A stretch of DNA of 64,000 bases from Bacteroidales bacterium (GTDB lineage Bacteria; Bacteroidota; Bacteroidia; Bacteroidales; UBA932). This document shows positions 9,875-19,200 of the stretch, one piece after another (positions within the stretch are counted from its first letter, which is position 1; each line of letters starts with the position of its first letter). Below the pieces are notes generated by a model. That model did not search any database. It was given only the letters and a program-made list of their open reading frames with translations, and was not told the origin of the DNA. The stretch is taken from NCBI GenBank assembly GCA_017476575.1, contig JAFUZO010000003.1, forward strand, positions 1 through 64,000. The letters are read 5' to 3'. The translations under genes and the position numbers were made by a program.

Positions 9875-9916
9875 GACGGGCGGCGGAGGAGCCCCATCTG
9901 CCGCCCGTCCTTTTTC
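9875..9916 (+). terminator. Rho-independent terminator inside the operon
   Basis: Ten-base arms GACGGGCGGC (9875-9884) and GCCGCCCGTC (9900-9909) pair perfectly and are followed by a T-run. The hairpin lies 11 nt after the LamG stop and about 10 nt before the next ATG, with no -7 box in between. The last gene is therefore probably expressed at lower level by read-through. Confidence 0.8.
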
Positions 9917-9925
9917 TCCCGCACC

Positions 9926-11617
9926 ATGAAAAGAGCCCTCCCGGTCGCCGCCCTGTTCCTTTCTGCCTGCACGGCACCGATCCATCCCGACACCTCTTTC
10001 GTCGATCCGATCCTCGGCATTCCGTTCTCGCAGCAAACCATCGTGCGTGTCAATTCCATGCCCCGGATACCGGAGGGGTACAAGATGACCGACTGGCGGA
10101 AGAAGGCGCTGGACTATGACGCCTATGTCTTCGACTGGAACCGCAGCGGGCCAGTCGGACCGATCATCTGGCTGGATACCAGCCGGAAGAATGTCGACCA
10201 GGACTGTTTCGGGCTGTACACGGCGGTTGGAGATGTGCGGCAGGGGCCATCCCATCCGTCTGCCCATGAAGGAATCAATACCATCGCCGCTGTACTCAGC
10301 GGCGGACTCATGGGTATCGACAAAACCAACCAGGACGGTTACAACTATCCCCGGATGCTCCAGAACTATTTCGCTGTCGACAACGGATGGGGAATCATGC
10401 TCAACGGGACATCAGGTTTCGCGACCGACTGGTGGTACAATCTCCTGCCCAACATCCTGTACTATGGCGTATGCGACCTGTTCCCTGAAGTTGAAGGCGC
10501 GCGGGCTATCCAGCGGAGCATCGCCGACCGTTTCTCCCAGGCCGACGACGCCCTGGGAGACAACTATGGCTACTCCTTCTTCAACTATGGTACAATGAAG
10601 GGATTCGTCAACGGAATCCCCGTCCAGCAGGATGCTGCCGGCGGACATGCCTACGTCCTCCTGTGCGCCTACCGTCTCTTCGGAGACTCCTTCTATCTGG
10701 AACGGGCGAAACATGCCGCCTCGGTCCTGGACAGCCAGACGGAGAGCCGTTTCTATGAAATACTGATGCCCTTCGGCATCTATGCCGCCGCCTGTCTCAA
10801 TGCGATGGAGGGTACCCGTTTCGACCTGTCCAAAATGCTGGAATGGACCTTCGACGGGAGCCGGGGACGCCCCGGATGGGGGGTCCTGCTCGGACGATGG
10901 GGGGACTACGCGGTGGACGGACTCCAGGGCAGCATTACCGACGGTGGCGGCTACGCCTTCCAGATGAACAGTTACGAAATGGCCTGGCCGCTCGTCCCGA
11001 TGGTCAAGTATGCCCCGCAGTATGCCCGCATGATAGGACGGTGGATGCTCAACAACGCCTACTCCAGCCGCCTGTTCTTCCCCGATGAAATCGATGACGC
11101 CCATCAGTCCTGCGCAGAAATCAAAGACCTCACCCACGGCATCATCGGCTATGAAGGGCTCCGCCGGACCGACCGGTACGGTATCCTCTCCGGGTCACCC
11201 GTCGCACAGGGAGACGGCCCCACCTGGGCCGGTTCCAACCCGCCCAGCACCATGTTCAGTCTCTACAGCACTTCACCTGTCGGCATCTTCGGATCCATCA
11301 TCGCCCCGACCGATGTCGACGGCATCCTGTCACTGGACTGCAATGCCACCGATTTCTATGCCGACCGGGCGTATCCAGTCCACCTTCTGTACAACCCGTT
11401 CAAAGAGACCAAGACCGTCTCCTACATCCCGGAAGGGAGGGCCGACCTGTTCGACATCGTCGCCTGCGACTATATCGCCCGGGACGTGTCAGGCAGCACC
11501 TCCCTCGACATCAGCGCCGATACGGCCATCCTGGTCATCGAACTTCCTTCCGGTACGGAACTCAAAGAGCACAACGGACATATCGTCGCCGACCGGCAGC
11601 ATGTCATCGTATGGTAA
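9926..11617 (+). CDS. Surface or periplasmic lipoprotein, putative glycosidase (paralogue 2)
   Basis: A 563-residue lipoprotein (lipobox FLSAC), clearly paralogous over its whole length to the protein at 2569-4302. Shared segments include DWRKKALDYDAYVFDW, IIWLDTSRKNVDQ, YFAVDNGWGIMLN, DWWYNLLPNILYYGV, QQDAAGGHAYVL, SQTESRFYEILMPFGIYAA and LDCNATDFYAD. The predicted fold is the same helical toroid plus C-terminal beta-domain. It ends the operon, behind an internal terminator. The two paralogues flank the SusCD-LamG block and may cut related linkages or act at different places. The biochemical function is unknown to me. Confidence 0.72.
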   Translation: MKRALPVAALFLSACTAPIHPDTSFVDPILGIPFSQQTIVRVNSMPRIPEGYKMTDWRKKALDYDAYVFDWNRSGPVGPIIWLDTSRKNVDQDCFGLYTAVGDVRQGPSHPSAHEGINTIAAVLSGGLMGIDKTNQDGYNYPRMLQNYFAVDNGWGIMLNGTSGFATDWWYNLLPNILYYGVCDLFPEVEGARAIQRSIADRFSQADDALGDNYGYSFFNYGTMKGFVNGIPVQQDAAGGHAYVLLCAYRLFGDSFYLERAKHAASVLDSQTESRFYEILMPFGIYAAACLNAMEGTRFDLSKMLEWTFDGSRGRPGWGVLLGRWGDYAVDGLQGSITDGGGYAFQMNSYEMAWPLVPMVKYAPQYARMIGRWMLNNAYSSRLFFPDEIDDAHQSCAEIKDLTHGIIGYEGLRRTDRYGILSGSPVAQGDGPTWAGSNPPSTMFSLYSTSPVGIFGSIIAPTDVDGILSLDCNATDFYADRAYPVHLLYNPFKETKTVSYIPEGRADLFDIVACDYIARDVSGSTSLDISADTAILVIELPSGTELKEHNGHIVADRQHVIVW

Positions 11618-11632
11618 GCGGAGATTTATTGT

Positions 11633-11640
11633 TATCTTTG
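11633..11640 (+). promoter_or_regulatory. -7 box of manA
   Basis: TATCTTTG is a perfect TAnnTTTG match, 24 nt before the chosen manA ATG (11665). It shows that manA can be transcribed separately from the upstream operon. No good -33 TTTG is seen. Confidence 0.65.
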
Positions 11641-11664
11641 CAGTCACGTAAAAGAATCCTGCGT

Positions 11665-12681
11665 ATGTACCCTCTGAAATTCAAGCCCATCCTGAAGAGT
11701 ATCGTCTGGGGTGGCGACAAGATCGCCCCGTACAAGGGCATCGAGACCGGCCAGGAGCATATCGGCGAGAGTTGGGAACTCTCCGGGGTACCCGGCAGCG
11801 AATCGGTCGTCGCGAACGGCACCTGGGCGGGGCAGAGCATCGCCCGGCTGGTCGCCACGCACCAGGGGCGGCTCGTCGGCGAGCATGTCTATGCGGCGAC
11901 GGGCGACGAGTTCCCGCTGCTGGTCAAGTTCATCGACGCGCTGTCGGACCTGTCCATCCAAGTCCATCCAGACGATGCGCTGGCGGCAGCCCGCCACAAC
12001 GGCTCCAAGGGCAAGACTGAGATGTGGTATGTCGTCGACGCCGAGCCGGGGGCGCATCTCTTCGCCGGTCTCTCCCGGGCCATCACTCCGGAGGAATATG
12101 AGGCGCGGGTCGCCGACGGCACCATCACCGAGGTCCTGGCGCGGCACGACGTGAAGGCCGGTGACGTATTCTTCCTCCCCGCCGGGCGCATCCACGCCAT
12201 CTGCGGGGGCTGTTTCATCGCCGAGATCCAGCAGACCTCCGACATCACCTACCGCATCTACGACTACGGCCGCCCCGGCCTGGACGGCAAGCCCCGGCCC
12301 CTCCATACCGACCTCGCGAAGGAGGCCATCGACTACACGGTGTACCCTTCCTACCGGACACCGTACACCCCCGTGAAGGATGCCGCCATCGAACTCGTCT
12401 CCTGTCCTTACTTCACGACCAGCCTCTACGACCTTGACCGGCCACTGAACAAGGACCTTTCCGGTCTGGATTCTTTCCTTGTCGTCATGTGCCTTTCTGG
12501 CCGTGGGACGCTGCAGGACGCCGAACCCGTCCCCGGTGCCGACGGACGTCCCGGCCCCACGAAGGGCCATCTCACCGACATCCGCCAGGGCGAGACCATC
12601 CTCATTCCCGCCACCTCCACCGGCCTCACCTTCACCCCCGACGGCGGTCCGTTGAAACTCCTCACCAGCCATATCCGTTAA
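11665..12681 (+). CDS. manA: Mannose-6-phosphate isomerase (type I)
   Basis: A 338-residue cytoplasmic enzyme interconverting mannose-6-phosphate and fructose-6-phosphate. The start MYPLKFKPILKSIVWGG is standard for the short Bacteroidetes/Firmicutes ManA; the frame is open further upstream but the -7 box at 11633 rules out an earlier start. Zinc-site residues are in place (QVHPDD, residues 99-104, and the Glu in KTEMWYV), as is the cupin strand FFLPAGRIHAICGG. Its position after a GH130-containing operon fits entry of released mannose into glycolysis. Confidence 0.95.
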   Translation: MYPLKFKPILKSIVWGGDKIAPYKGIETGQEHIGESWELSGVPGSESVVANGTWAGQSIARLVATHQGRLVGEHVYAATGDEFPLLVKFIDALSDLSIQVHPDDALAAARHNGSKGKTEMWYVVDAEPGAHLFAGLSRAITPEEYEARVADGTITEVLARHDVKAGDVFFLPAGRIHAICGGCFIAEIQQTSDITYRIYDYGRPGLDGKPRPLHTDLAKEAIDYTVYPSYRTPYTPVKDAAIELVSCPYFTTSLYDLDRPLNKDLSGLDSFLVVMCLSGRGTLQDAEPVPGADGRPGPTKGHLTDIRQGETILIPATSTGLTFTPDGGPLKLLTSHIR

Positions 12682-12721
12682 CCGGTCGCGCAGCACCCAA
12701 GCAACTGTCGCACTGCTGTTT

Positions 12722-12767
12722 ACGTGTTTTCGGGTGCAATTTGATTAATTTGCACCCGAAAACACGT
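12722..12767. terminator. Bidirectional hairpin terminator between manA and the M3 peptidase
   Basis: Perfect 18-bp inverted repeat (arms 12722-12739 and 12750-12767) with a 10-nt A/T-rich loop, between two convergent genes. Confidence 0.8.
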
Positions 12768-12801
12768 TATTGACTGGCAATCAGTTCGTTATGTACTTCG
12801 C

Positions 12802-14814
12802 TCATTCCAGCCCGCGGGAGCGGAGGAGGGCGGCGGGGTCGGGATCGGCGCCCCGGAAGGCGCGGAAGAGGGTCATGGGCTCTTCGGAGCCGCCCCGTTC
12901 GAGGAAGGTCTCGCGGAAGGCCTTCGCGACGGCCGGGTTGAAGATGCCCTCGGCCTCGAACTTCTCCCAGGCGTCCACGTCCAGGACCTCGGACCACAGG
13001 TAACTGTAGTAGCCGGCGCTGTAGCCGCTGTTGAAGATGTGGTTGAAGTAGGTCGTCCGGTAGCGCGGGATGATTTCGTCAATGAGGCCCATCTCGGTGC
13101 AGACGTGGGTCTCGAAGTCACGGATGGACTGGGCGTCGGTGAAGGCGGCCAGTTCGTCTGCCGTCAGTTCGTGCCACCGCATGTCGAGGATGGAGGCGGC
13201 GCAGAGTTCGCCGGTCATGAATCCCTGGTTGAACTGCAGCGAGCGCCCGATTTTCTCCACCAGGTCGGCCGGAATCGGCGCACCCGTTCGGTAGTCGTTG
13301 GCATAGGTCGCGAGGATCTCGGGGACGAAGGCGAAGTTCTCGTTGAACTGGGAGAACATCTCCACAAAGTCGCGGGCGACGGAGGTGCCGCTGACGTCGC
13401 GGTAACGGCATTGCGTCAGGAAGCCATGGAGGGCATGGCCGAACTCGTGGAAGGCGGTCTGGACCTGGTCGATGGTCAGGAGCGAGGGCTGTTCCGGGGT
13501 CGGCGGGTTGAAGTTGCAGACGTTGACGATGATGGGGCGCACGCCCGCATACTGGTCGCGGAAGTTGTTCATCCAGGCGCCGCCGCGCTTGGTATCGCGG
13601 GAGAACCAGTCCTGGTAGAAGATGCCGAGGAGGCTCCCGTCGGCGTCGGTGAGCCGGTACGCCTTGACGACCGGGTTGTAGACCTCGACCTCGGGCGCGG
13701 GGTCGATGTGGATGCCGTAGATGCGTTCTGCAGCCTGGAAGACACCCTTGCTCACGCTGTCCGCCTGGAAATACGGGGCCGTCACCGACTCGTCGAGGGC
13801 GAATTTCCGGGAACGGACCTTCTCGGCATAGTAGAACCAGTCCCACGGTTCGATACGGCTCCCTTCCGGAAGGAATCCGGCAGCGATGTCCTCGTCCATG
13901 ACGGCCTGCATGGCAACGACTTCCTCGCGGGCTTTCCGCATGGAGGCCTCCATGACGGGCTTCAGGAAGGCGTCGACGGTCTCGGGCGTCCCGGCCATCT
14001 TGTCGGACAACTGGTAGGCGGCGAAGGAGGGATAGCCGAGAAGGGCGGCCTGTTCGGCACGGAGCTTCAGGATTTCCAGCACGATGGCGTTGTTGTCATG
14101 CTCGCCGCCGTTGTTGCCCCGGGAGGAATAGGCGCGGAAGGCCTGCTCCCGCAGGGCACGGTCCGCGCAGGAAGCCATGTAGGCCGGATAGGCGGATACC
14201 GTGATGCCGGTTTCCTCCTTGAAGGCGTTGTTCTCCGCCAGGAGGTTCTGGCTGAACTTCTGGCTGAGTGTAGCCAGGCGGGAATTGATCTCGGAGAAAC
14301 GGACCTTGCCGGCCGCATCCAGGGCCACGCCGTTGCGGACGAACTTCTCGTAGAGTTTCTTCGTCACCATCTGCTGCTCCCGGTCGAGGCCGTCCTGATC
14401 GTCGTACACCGCCTTCACCCGGGCGAAGAACGCCTCGTCCATGAAGATGGCATCGTCGGCGGCGGTGATGAGGGGTGTGATTTCCTCTTCGACCTTCTGT
14501 ATGGCCGGGGTGGAATCGGATTCGGAAAGGTTGTAGAAGACGCCGGTCACCTTCGCCAGAAGTCCGCCGGAGCGTTCATAGGCGGCGATGGTGTTCTCGA
14601 AGGTAGGGGTATCGGGGTTGTCGACGATGGCCTGGACCTCGGCTGCACGGGCGGCGATGCCGGCCTTCACCGCCGGGACATAGTCCTCCACGGAAATGAG
14701 GCTGAACGGAGCCGTCCCGTAGGGGGTCTCCCATTCTTCCAGGAACACGTTCTTATGACCACAACCACTCATCATAGCAAGTACAGTCAATGCAAAAAGA
14801 ATCTTTTTCATCAT
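12802..14814 (-). CDS. M3 family zinc metallopeptidase (oligopeptidase/dipeptidyl carboxypeptidase), lipoprotein
   Basis: A 670-residue thimet-oligopeptidase-family enzyme. The zinc motif HEFGHALH is near residue 456; the downstream Glu helix reads DFVEMFSQFNENFAF, where most relatives have DFVELPSQ. A lipobox (MMSGC, Cys18) places it in the periplasm or on the surface, as for other Bacteroidetes Dcp-like proteins. The long alpha-helical N-domain (PTFENTIAAYERSGG) is typical. It degrades short peptides. The gene stands alone, convergent with manA and bounded upstream by the large hairpin at 14859-14985. Confidence 0.93.
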   Translation of the reverse strand: MMKKILFALTVLAMMSGCGHKNVFLEEWETPYGTAPFSLISVEDYVPAVKAGIAARAAEVQAIVDNPDTPTFENTIAAYERSGGLLAKVTGVFYNLSESDSTPAIQKVEEEITPLITAADDAIFMDEAFFARVKAVYDDQDGLDREQQMVTKKLYEKFVRNGVALDAAGKVRFSEINSRLATLSQKFSQNLLAENNAFKEETGITVSAYPAYMASCADRALREQAFRAYSSRGNNGGEHDNNAIVLEILKLRAEQAALLGYPSFAAYQLSDKMAGTPETVDAFLKPVMEASMRKAREEVVAMQAVMDEDIAAGFLPEGSRIEPWDWFYYAEKVRSRKFALDESVTAPYFQADSVSKGVFQAAERIYGIHIDPAPEVEVYNPVVKAYRLTDADGSLLGIFYQDWFSRDTKRGGAWMNNFRDQYAGVRPIIVNVCNFNPPTPEQPSLLTIDQVQTAFHEFGHALHGFLTQCRYRDVSGTSVARDFVEMFSQFNENFAFVPEILATYANDYRTGAPIPADLVEKIGRSLQFNQGFMTGELCAASILDMRWHELTADELAAFTDAQSIRDFETHVCTEMGLIDEIIPRYRTTYFNHIFNSGYSAGYYSYLWSEVLDVDAWEKFEAEGIFNPAVAKAFRETFLERGGSEEPMTLFRAFRGADPDPAALLRSRGLE

Positions 14815-14858
14815 TCAATTTTTTTCAGGACAAAATCAAAGGTCCTATCATACGTTGC

Positions 14859-14985
14859 AAAAAATAACTGTCTCATTTTTCCACCTTCGGACCCTTCGGG
14901 TCCTCGTCCCTCCCGGCCTGACGGCCGGGCCCCTCCCACTCATATGCCGTGGGCGGCACGTTCCAAAATGAGGCAGTTATTTTTT
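14859..14985 (-). terminator. Large cruciform-like terminator after the DUF5689 gene
   Basis: Outer 21-bp arms (14859-14879 and 14965-14985) pair with one G-U position and end in a U-run on the minus transcript, 10 nt after the DUF5689 stop. The 85-nt interior folds into further hairpins, for example GGACCC/GGGTCC and CCCGGCC/GGCCGGG. It is far larger than a simple terminator. Confidence 0.7.
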
Positions 14986-14995
14986 GAATCCCTGT

Positions 14996-16189
14996 CTATT
15001 CCGGGAGTTCCAGGAGGGTGAACTGGGCGCTGCCCTGGTAGCGCGTGAGGATACCGGTGATGTCGATGCTGCGCGACCCGTCGCGGATGTCCGCCGGAAT
15101 CTCGGTGTCGGCGAAGCGGGCATAGCCGCTCGTGCGGACCTGGACCTCGGCGCCGTCATACAGGAAGTAGTGGCTGACGGACTGGGCGGCCGCATGATCG
15201 ATGCACTCCTGCTTGTAGAGGACCTTATAGCCGAAGTATTCCTCCGGCGTGTAGGTCGTGGCGATGGGACCGTACTGGGTCGCACCGCTGCCGACGGACA
15301 CCTCGTCCCAGACCCCGCTCTGGATGTATTCGGAGAACTTGTTCTTGGACATCGCCCAGGTCGTGATGCCAAAAGTATAGTCGGCGCCCTGTACCCGGTT
15401 GGTCGGGGAAGAAAGGAACACACGGTTCCACGGGTCGTTCTTCGTGTGGTTCAGGTTCGAGTTCGGATAGAAGAGGGCGAAGACCTCCCGTCCACCGACG
15501 GAATTGCCGTACTTCACGCCCTTCAGGGTGACGAGTTGGCCGACCAGGTCGTTCTGGATGTCATCTTTCATGGCATCGAGCTGGGCACCCGTGAGGTCGG
15601 TCCGGGGCTGGATACGATCGCTCTCGGGCAGGATGCGGCCCTTGAAGACATGGGTGGCGATAAGGGCCTGCCCGTCGATGTAGGCCGTCTCGTATTCCGG
15701 CTCCACTTTCGTGTAGCCGGCGAGGTAGTCCTTCCAGCCGTCTCCGAGCATGCCGAGTTGGAGGAGGCCGGCGCCGCCGTAACTGCTGCTGCTGTAACCG
15801 TATTCGCCGAGGGTCAGGCCGCCGCATTTCACATAGAGGATCTGGCCGACCTTGTAGTCGTCGTAGGAGGAGGACTTGCCGAGTTTGAGGTCGATGGCCC
15901 CGGTCTCGTCCTGGAGGTAGAGCTCCCGGTAGACGTTGCCGTTCTCGTCGGAGGTCGTGACCTGGCCTTTGATGACGATGTTGCCTTCCAGCTGCACCGG
16001 CTTGCCGTGCTGGGTATAGAGGGCCTTGAGCTGGGCGATGGTCGTGTTGACCTGGCCGTCCATGTCGACCGGGACGAAGGCGGCCGGTTCGTCATAGGAG
16101 AGGGTGAAGACAGGCTGCCATTCTTCTTTCAGACTCTGGCAGGAAACGAGCGCAAAGGCCGCGCCGAAGAGGATAAGGGTCTTTTTCAT
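14996..16189 (-). CDS. DUF5689-type lipoprotein (OB-fold-like)
   Basis: A 397-residue lipoprotein (lipobox ALVSC, Cys17). The frame is open further upstream into the hairpin repeat, but the ATG at 16189 gives a clean signal peptide. Residues about 35-140 contain a beta-barrel pattern resembling OB folds: NIVIKGQVTTSDENGN, LYLQDETGAIDLKL, YKVGQILYVKCGG. I place it in the DUF5689 family of Bacteroidetes secreted proteins from memory of these motifs. It follows a TonB receptor gene and shares the strand with two secreted nuclease genes, so binding or processing of nucleic acid at the surface is a reasonable inference. No catalytic motif is evident. Confidence 0.7.
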   Translation of the reverse strand: MKKTLILFGAAFALVSCQSLKEEWQPVFTLSYDEPAAFVPVDMDGQVNTTIAQLKALYTQHGKPVQLEGNIVIKGQVTTSDENGNVYRELYLQDETGAIDLKLGKSSSYDDYKVGQILYVKCGGLTLGEYGYSSSSYGGAGLLQLGMLGDGWKDYLAGYTKVEPEYETAYIDGQALIATHVFKGRILPESDRIQPRTDLTGAQLDAMKDDIQNDLVGQLVTLKGVKYGNSVGGREVFALFYPNSNLNHTKNDPWNRVFLSSPTNRVQGADYTFGITTWAMSKNKFSEYIQSGVWDEVSVGSGATQYGPIATTYTPEEYFGYKVLYKQECIDHAAAQSVSHYFLYDGAEVQVRTSGYARFADTEIPADIRDGSRSIDITGILTRYQGSAQFTLLELPE

Positions 16190-16203
16190 GGCTTGATGAT
16201 GTG

Positions 16204-16280
16204 TAAAAACAACCTGTTTCAATGCTCCTGTCGCTTTGCGACCCTGTACGGGCAAATGTCGCCTTGACGCAGGTTGTTTT
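16204..16280. repeat. Hairpin repeat family A, copy 1
   Basis: 18-nt arms (16204-16221 and 16263-16280, two mismatches) enclose a conserved cap containing GCTCCTGTCG, GCGACCCTG and GGGCAAATGTCG. It starts 10 nt after the TonB receptor stop and ends 15 nt before the DUF5689 ATG. On the minus transcript it ends in a U-run and could act as an internal terminator or attenuator. Copies 2 and 3 are at 36524 and 48364. Confidence 0.8.
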
Positions 16281-16290
16281 TACCGATTTC

Positions 16291-19200
16291 TTAGAATCTG
16301 AAATAAACGTTGAGCATGTAGTTCGTCCCGGCCATATAGAAATACTTCGGATCGAAGCGGAAATAACGCTCCTTGGACTCGGTGTTGTCCACCATACGGG
16401 TCTGCTCGTAGCCGCCGGTCTTGACATCGGTCCGGTTCAGGAGGTTCTTCGCGTTCAGGGAGAAGCCGAGCTGGTACTTCCGCTGGATGTACCAGGACTT
16501 GCCGACGGAAAGGTTTACAAGCCACGCGGCCTTGAACTTCTCCTGGGTGGTCATGTACTCGACCTCCTCCGGCGTATACTTCTGGTCGGGACCCTTGGAG
16601 GCATACTCGGTGCGGTAGAGCGGGTTCATGTCGAGGTAGGCCTCGTCGAAATACTCCACGTCCGCTTCGATGAACCAGTAGTTCCAGTTGTAGGAGAGGC
16701 CGAGGGAGGCGGCCAGCTGCGGAGTCGAAGGCACATAATGGCGCTGCATCTTCTCCGTCTCGAAAGTGTAGGAGCCGTCCTCCCGGGTCGGATACTGGAC
16801 CGTCCCGTCGGCGAGGACCTGCTTGGCGAACACCGGGCTGGACTTCCAGAACGGCACCGCAATCACGGTCTGCCCGTCATAGGCGACCGGAAGGGCGCTG
16901 TTGTCCACGGTCTGGACCATCTTCGGGGTCGAGGTGTACTCGGCGCGGCCGGCGGCCAGCACGCCCTGGAGGGAGAGGTCCGGGACCACGTAGGTCGGCA
17001 CCTTGAAACCGAGTTCGACGCCGTAGTGGCGCTGGTCGATGCCGCTGAGGGCGAAGTTCGAGAAGGCATTCTGGATGTCGTCGTAGGCGCTCATGACCTT
17101 GGACTGGTCCATGATCTTCGTGTAGTAGGCCGTCGCGCGGACGTTGATGCCGCTCCCGCTGTACTGCCAGTTGACGTCGGAGGAGAAGGTCTTGACCGTC
17201 TCCAGGTCCTGGACCATGGAATTGCGCGTGCGCGGCGACAGGAAGGCCTGGTTGAAGGTCGGGGCGTCATTGTAGTAGCCGAGGTCGGCATAGACGCGCT
17301 GGGCGCCGCCGATCACGTAGTTGAGGTTGACCTTGCCGGCATAGGTGAGGAAGTCAGCCTTGTCGGACTTGCCGTAGGAGGTGATGACATTGCCGTAGGC
17401 ATCGCGGGTGGTCAGGTTCACGCCGTCGACGATGTAGTCGCTGCCATCCTCGCGGAGACCGGCGAAGAGGCCCTTGCGGACCAGGCCTTCCCGCCAGAAC
17501 CCGTTGTAACCGAGGCGTCCGGCCAGGTCGGCGCTGAAGTTGCCGAAGGTGAAGCGGCCGTCGGCCCAGGCGTCGATGTTGCGGATCTGGGCATAGTAGT
17601 CATAGCCGTACTTGTCCCCCACGCCGAGCACCTGCGCGGAGCCGTTGGCGAGGTAATAGTCCAGGTCGTTCTGGGTCTTGGCCGGAGTGGCGGCATAATC
17701 GCGGTCGGCAAAGTTGTCCAGATTGACATAGTACTGGCCGCCGAGGAGGTCGGCGATGATCTTGTAGTATTCCGTGCGGTTGACCTTCGCGTCGAGGCCT
17801 CCGGTGACGGTCAGCCAGTCGGTCGGACGGTATTTCACCGCCGCGGCGAAGTTCAGGTCCCGCTGGTCGACATGGCGCTCTTCCTGGATGTACTTGGAAC
17901 GGCCGCCCTCGCTCTGCTGGTTGACCTGGTACAGGCGGTCCCAGTTGAGGTGGACGATGGACGGGTCGCCGTTCACCCAGCTCTCGTACGCGACCCAGGC
18001 CTTGTCCATGTTGTCACGCTTGTACTCGGGGTCGGGGTTGTAGAAATACGACGGGAGGTTGCGGTAGTAGTCCGCCCGCGGGTCCTGGGCATTGTACCAG
18101 TCCAGGGCGGTGTAGCCGTTCTTGCCGAAGCGGTACAGGAGGGTCGCGGAGCCTTCGAACCGGTCGGAGGGCGTGAAGTCGTACTTGAGGAAGGCGACCG
18201 GCTCGTGGGTCTTGCGGACGCGGGCGTTGCGCACCTTGCCGTTCTGGTAGCCCCAGTTGGCGTTGTACATGTTGTCGCCCATGAGGTCGTAGACTTCCTG
18301 CGTGGAGGCCATCTGGGCGCCGCGCTGGCCGGGGGTCCCGAAGAAGGCGAAGCCGAGCCGGTGGGTGTCGTCGAACACCTTGTCGGCGGCGAGGTAGTAG
18401 GCGAAAGAGCGGTAATAGACCCCGTCGATCCAGTCGTTGCCGCCGAGGCGGGCCGACACGTTGGCCGCGAAGGACCAGCCGTTGTCCATCAGGCCGGTGG
18501 CGTAGGAGGCCATCAGGCGGAGCCGGTAGAGGGCGCTGTTGGTGAGCACGCTCCCCCGGAGGCCCTTGCGGACAGAAGAAGCGTTGCCGAAGATGTTCGT
18601 CAGGCCGTTGTAGCCACCGAAGCCGTAGTCGGAGACCTCGTTGCCTGTGACCGTCTCCTTCGAGCGCATCGCCTCGTTGAGGCCGCTCCAGAGGGAATAC
18701 GGGCTGTAGCCGGTGACGGCGTCGTTCATCCGGACGCCGGCCAGGTACACATCCTGGGACTCGGAGGCGTAGCCGCGGGCGCGGAATCGGACCGAGGAGA
18801 AGTTGTAGCCGGCGATGTTGTTGAACACGTCGTTGGAGCCGAAGAGGATGGTCGGGTTGTCGTTGAAGCCGGAGTCGTCCATGTCGAACTGCGCGAAGGA
18901 GTCGTCGTCCAGTTCCGCGACCCGCTGGATGCCGGTCAGGGACAGGTTGAACATGTTCTTCACGTAGCCGTCGTTGACGGTCACCTGGACCTGGGTGTCG
19001 AGGAAGTCCGGCGCCGTGATCACGAGGGTGTACATGCCGTCGGCGAGGTTCGGGATCAGGAAGGTGCCGTCCGGGGCCGAGGTGGCGGAGGCGATAGACG
19101 AGGCGCCCTGGTACAGGTTGAGCCGGGCGTTCTCGACGGGCTGGCGGCCGTTGCGGTTCACGACCGTGCCTTTGACGCCGCCGGTATAGTCCCCGTCGGA

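Noticed and set aside
11611..11664. Upstream start for manA
   Set aside because: The -7 box at 11633-11640 lies within that extension, and the conserved ManA N-terminus begins at 11665.
12722..12767. Perfect 18-bp inverted repeat as a mobile-element end or operator
   Set aside because: It lies between convergent genes at the right distance from both stops, which is best explained as a bidirectional terminator.
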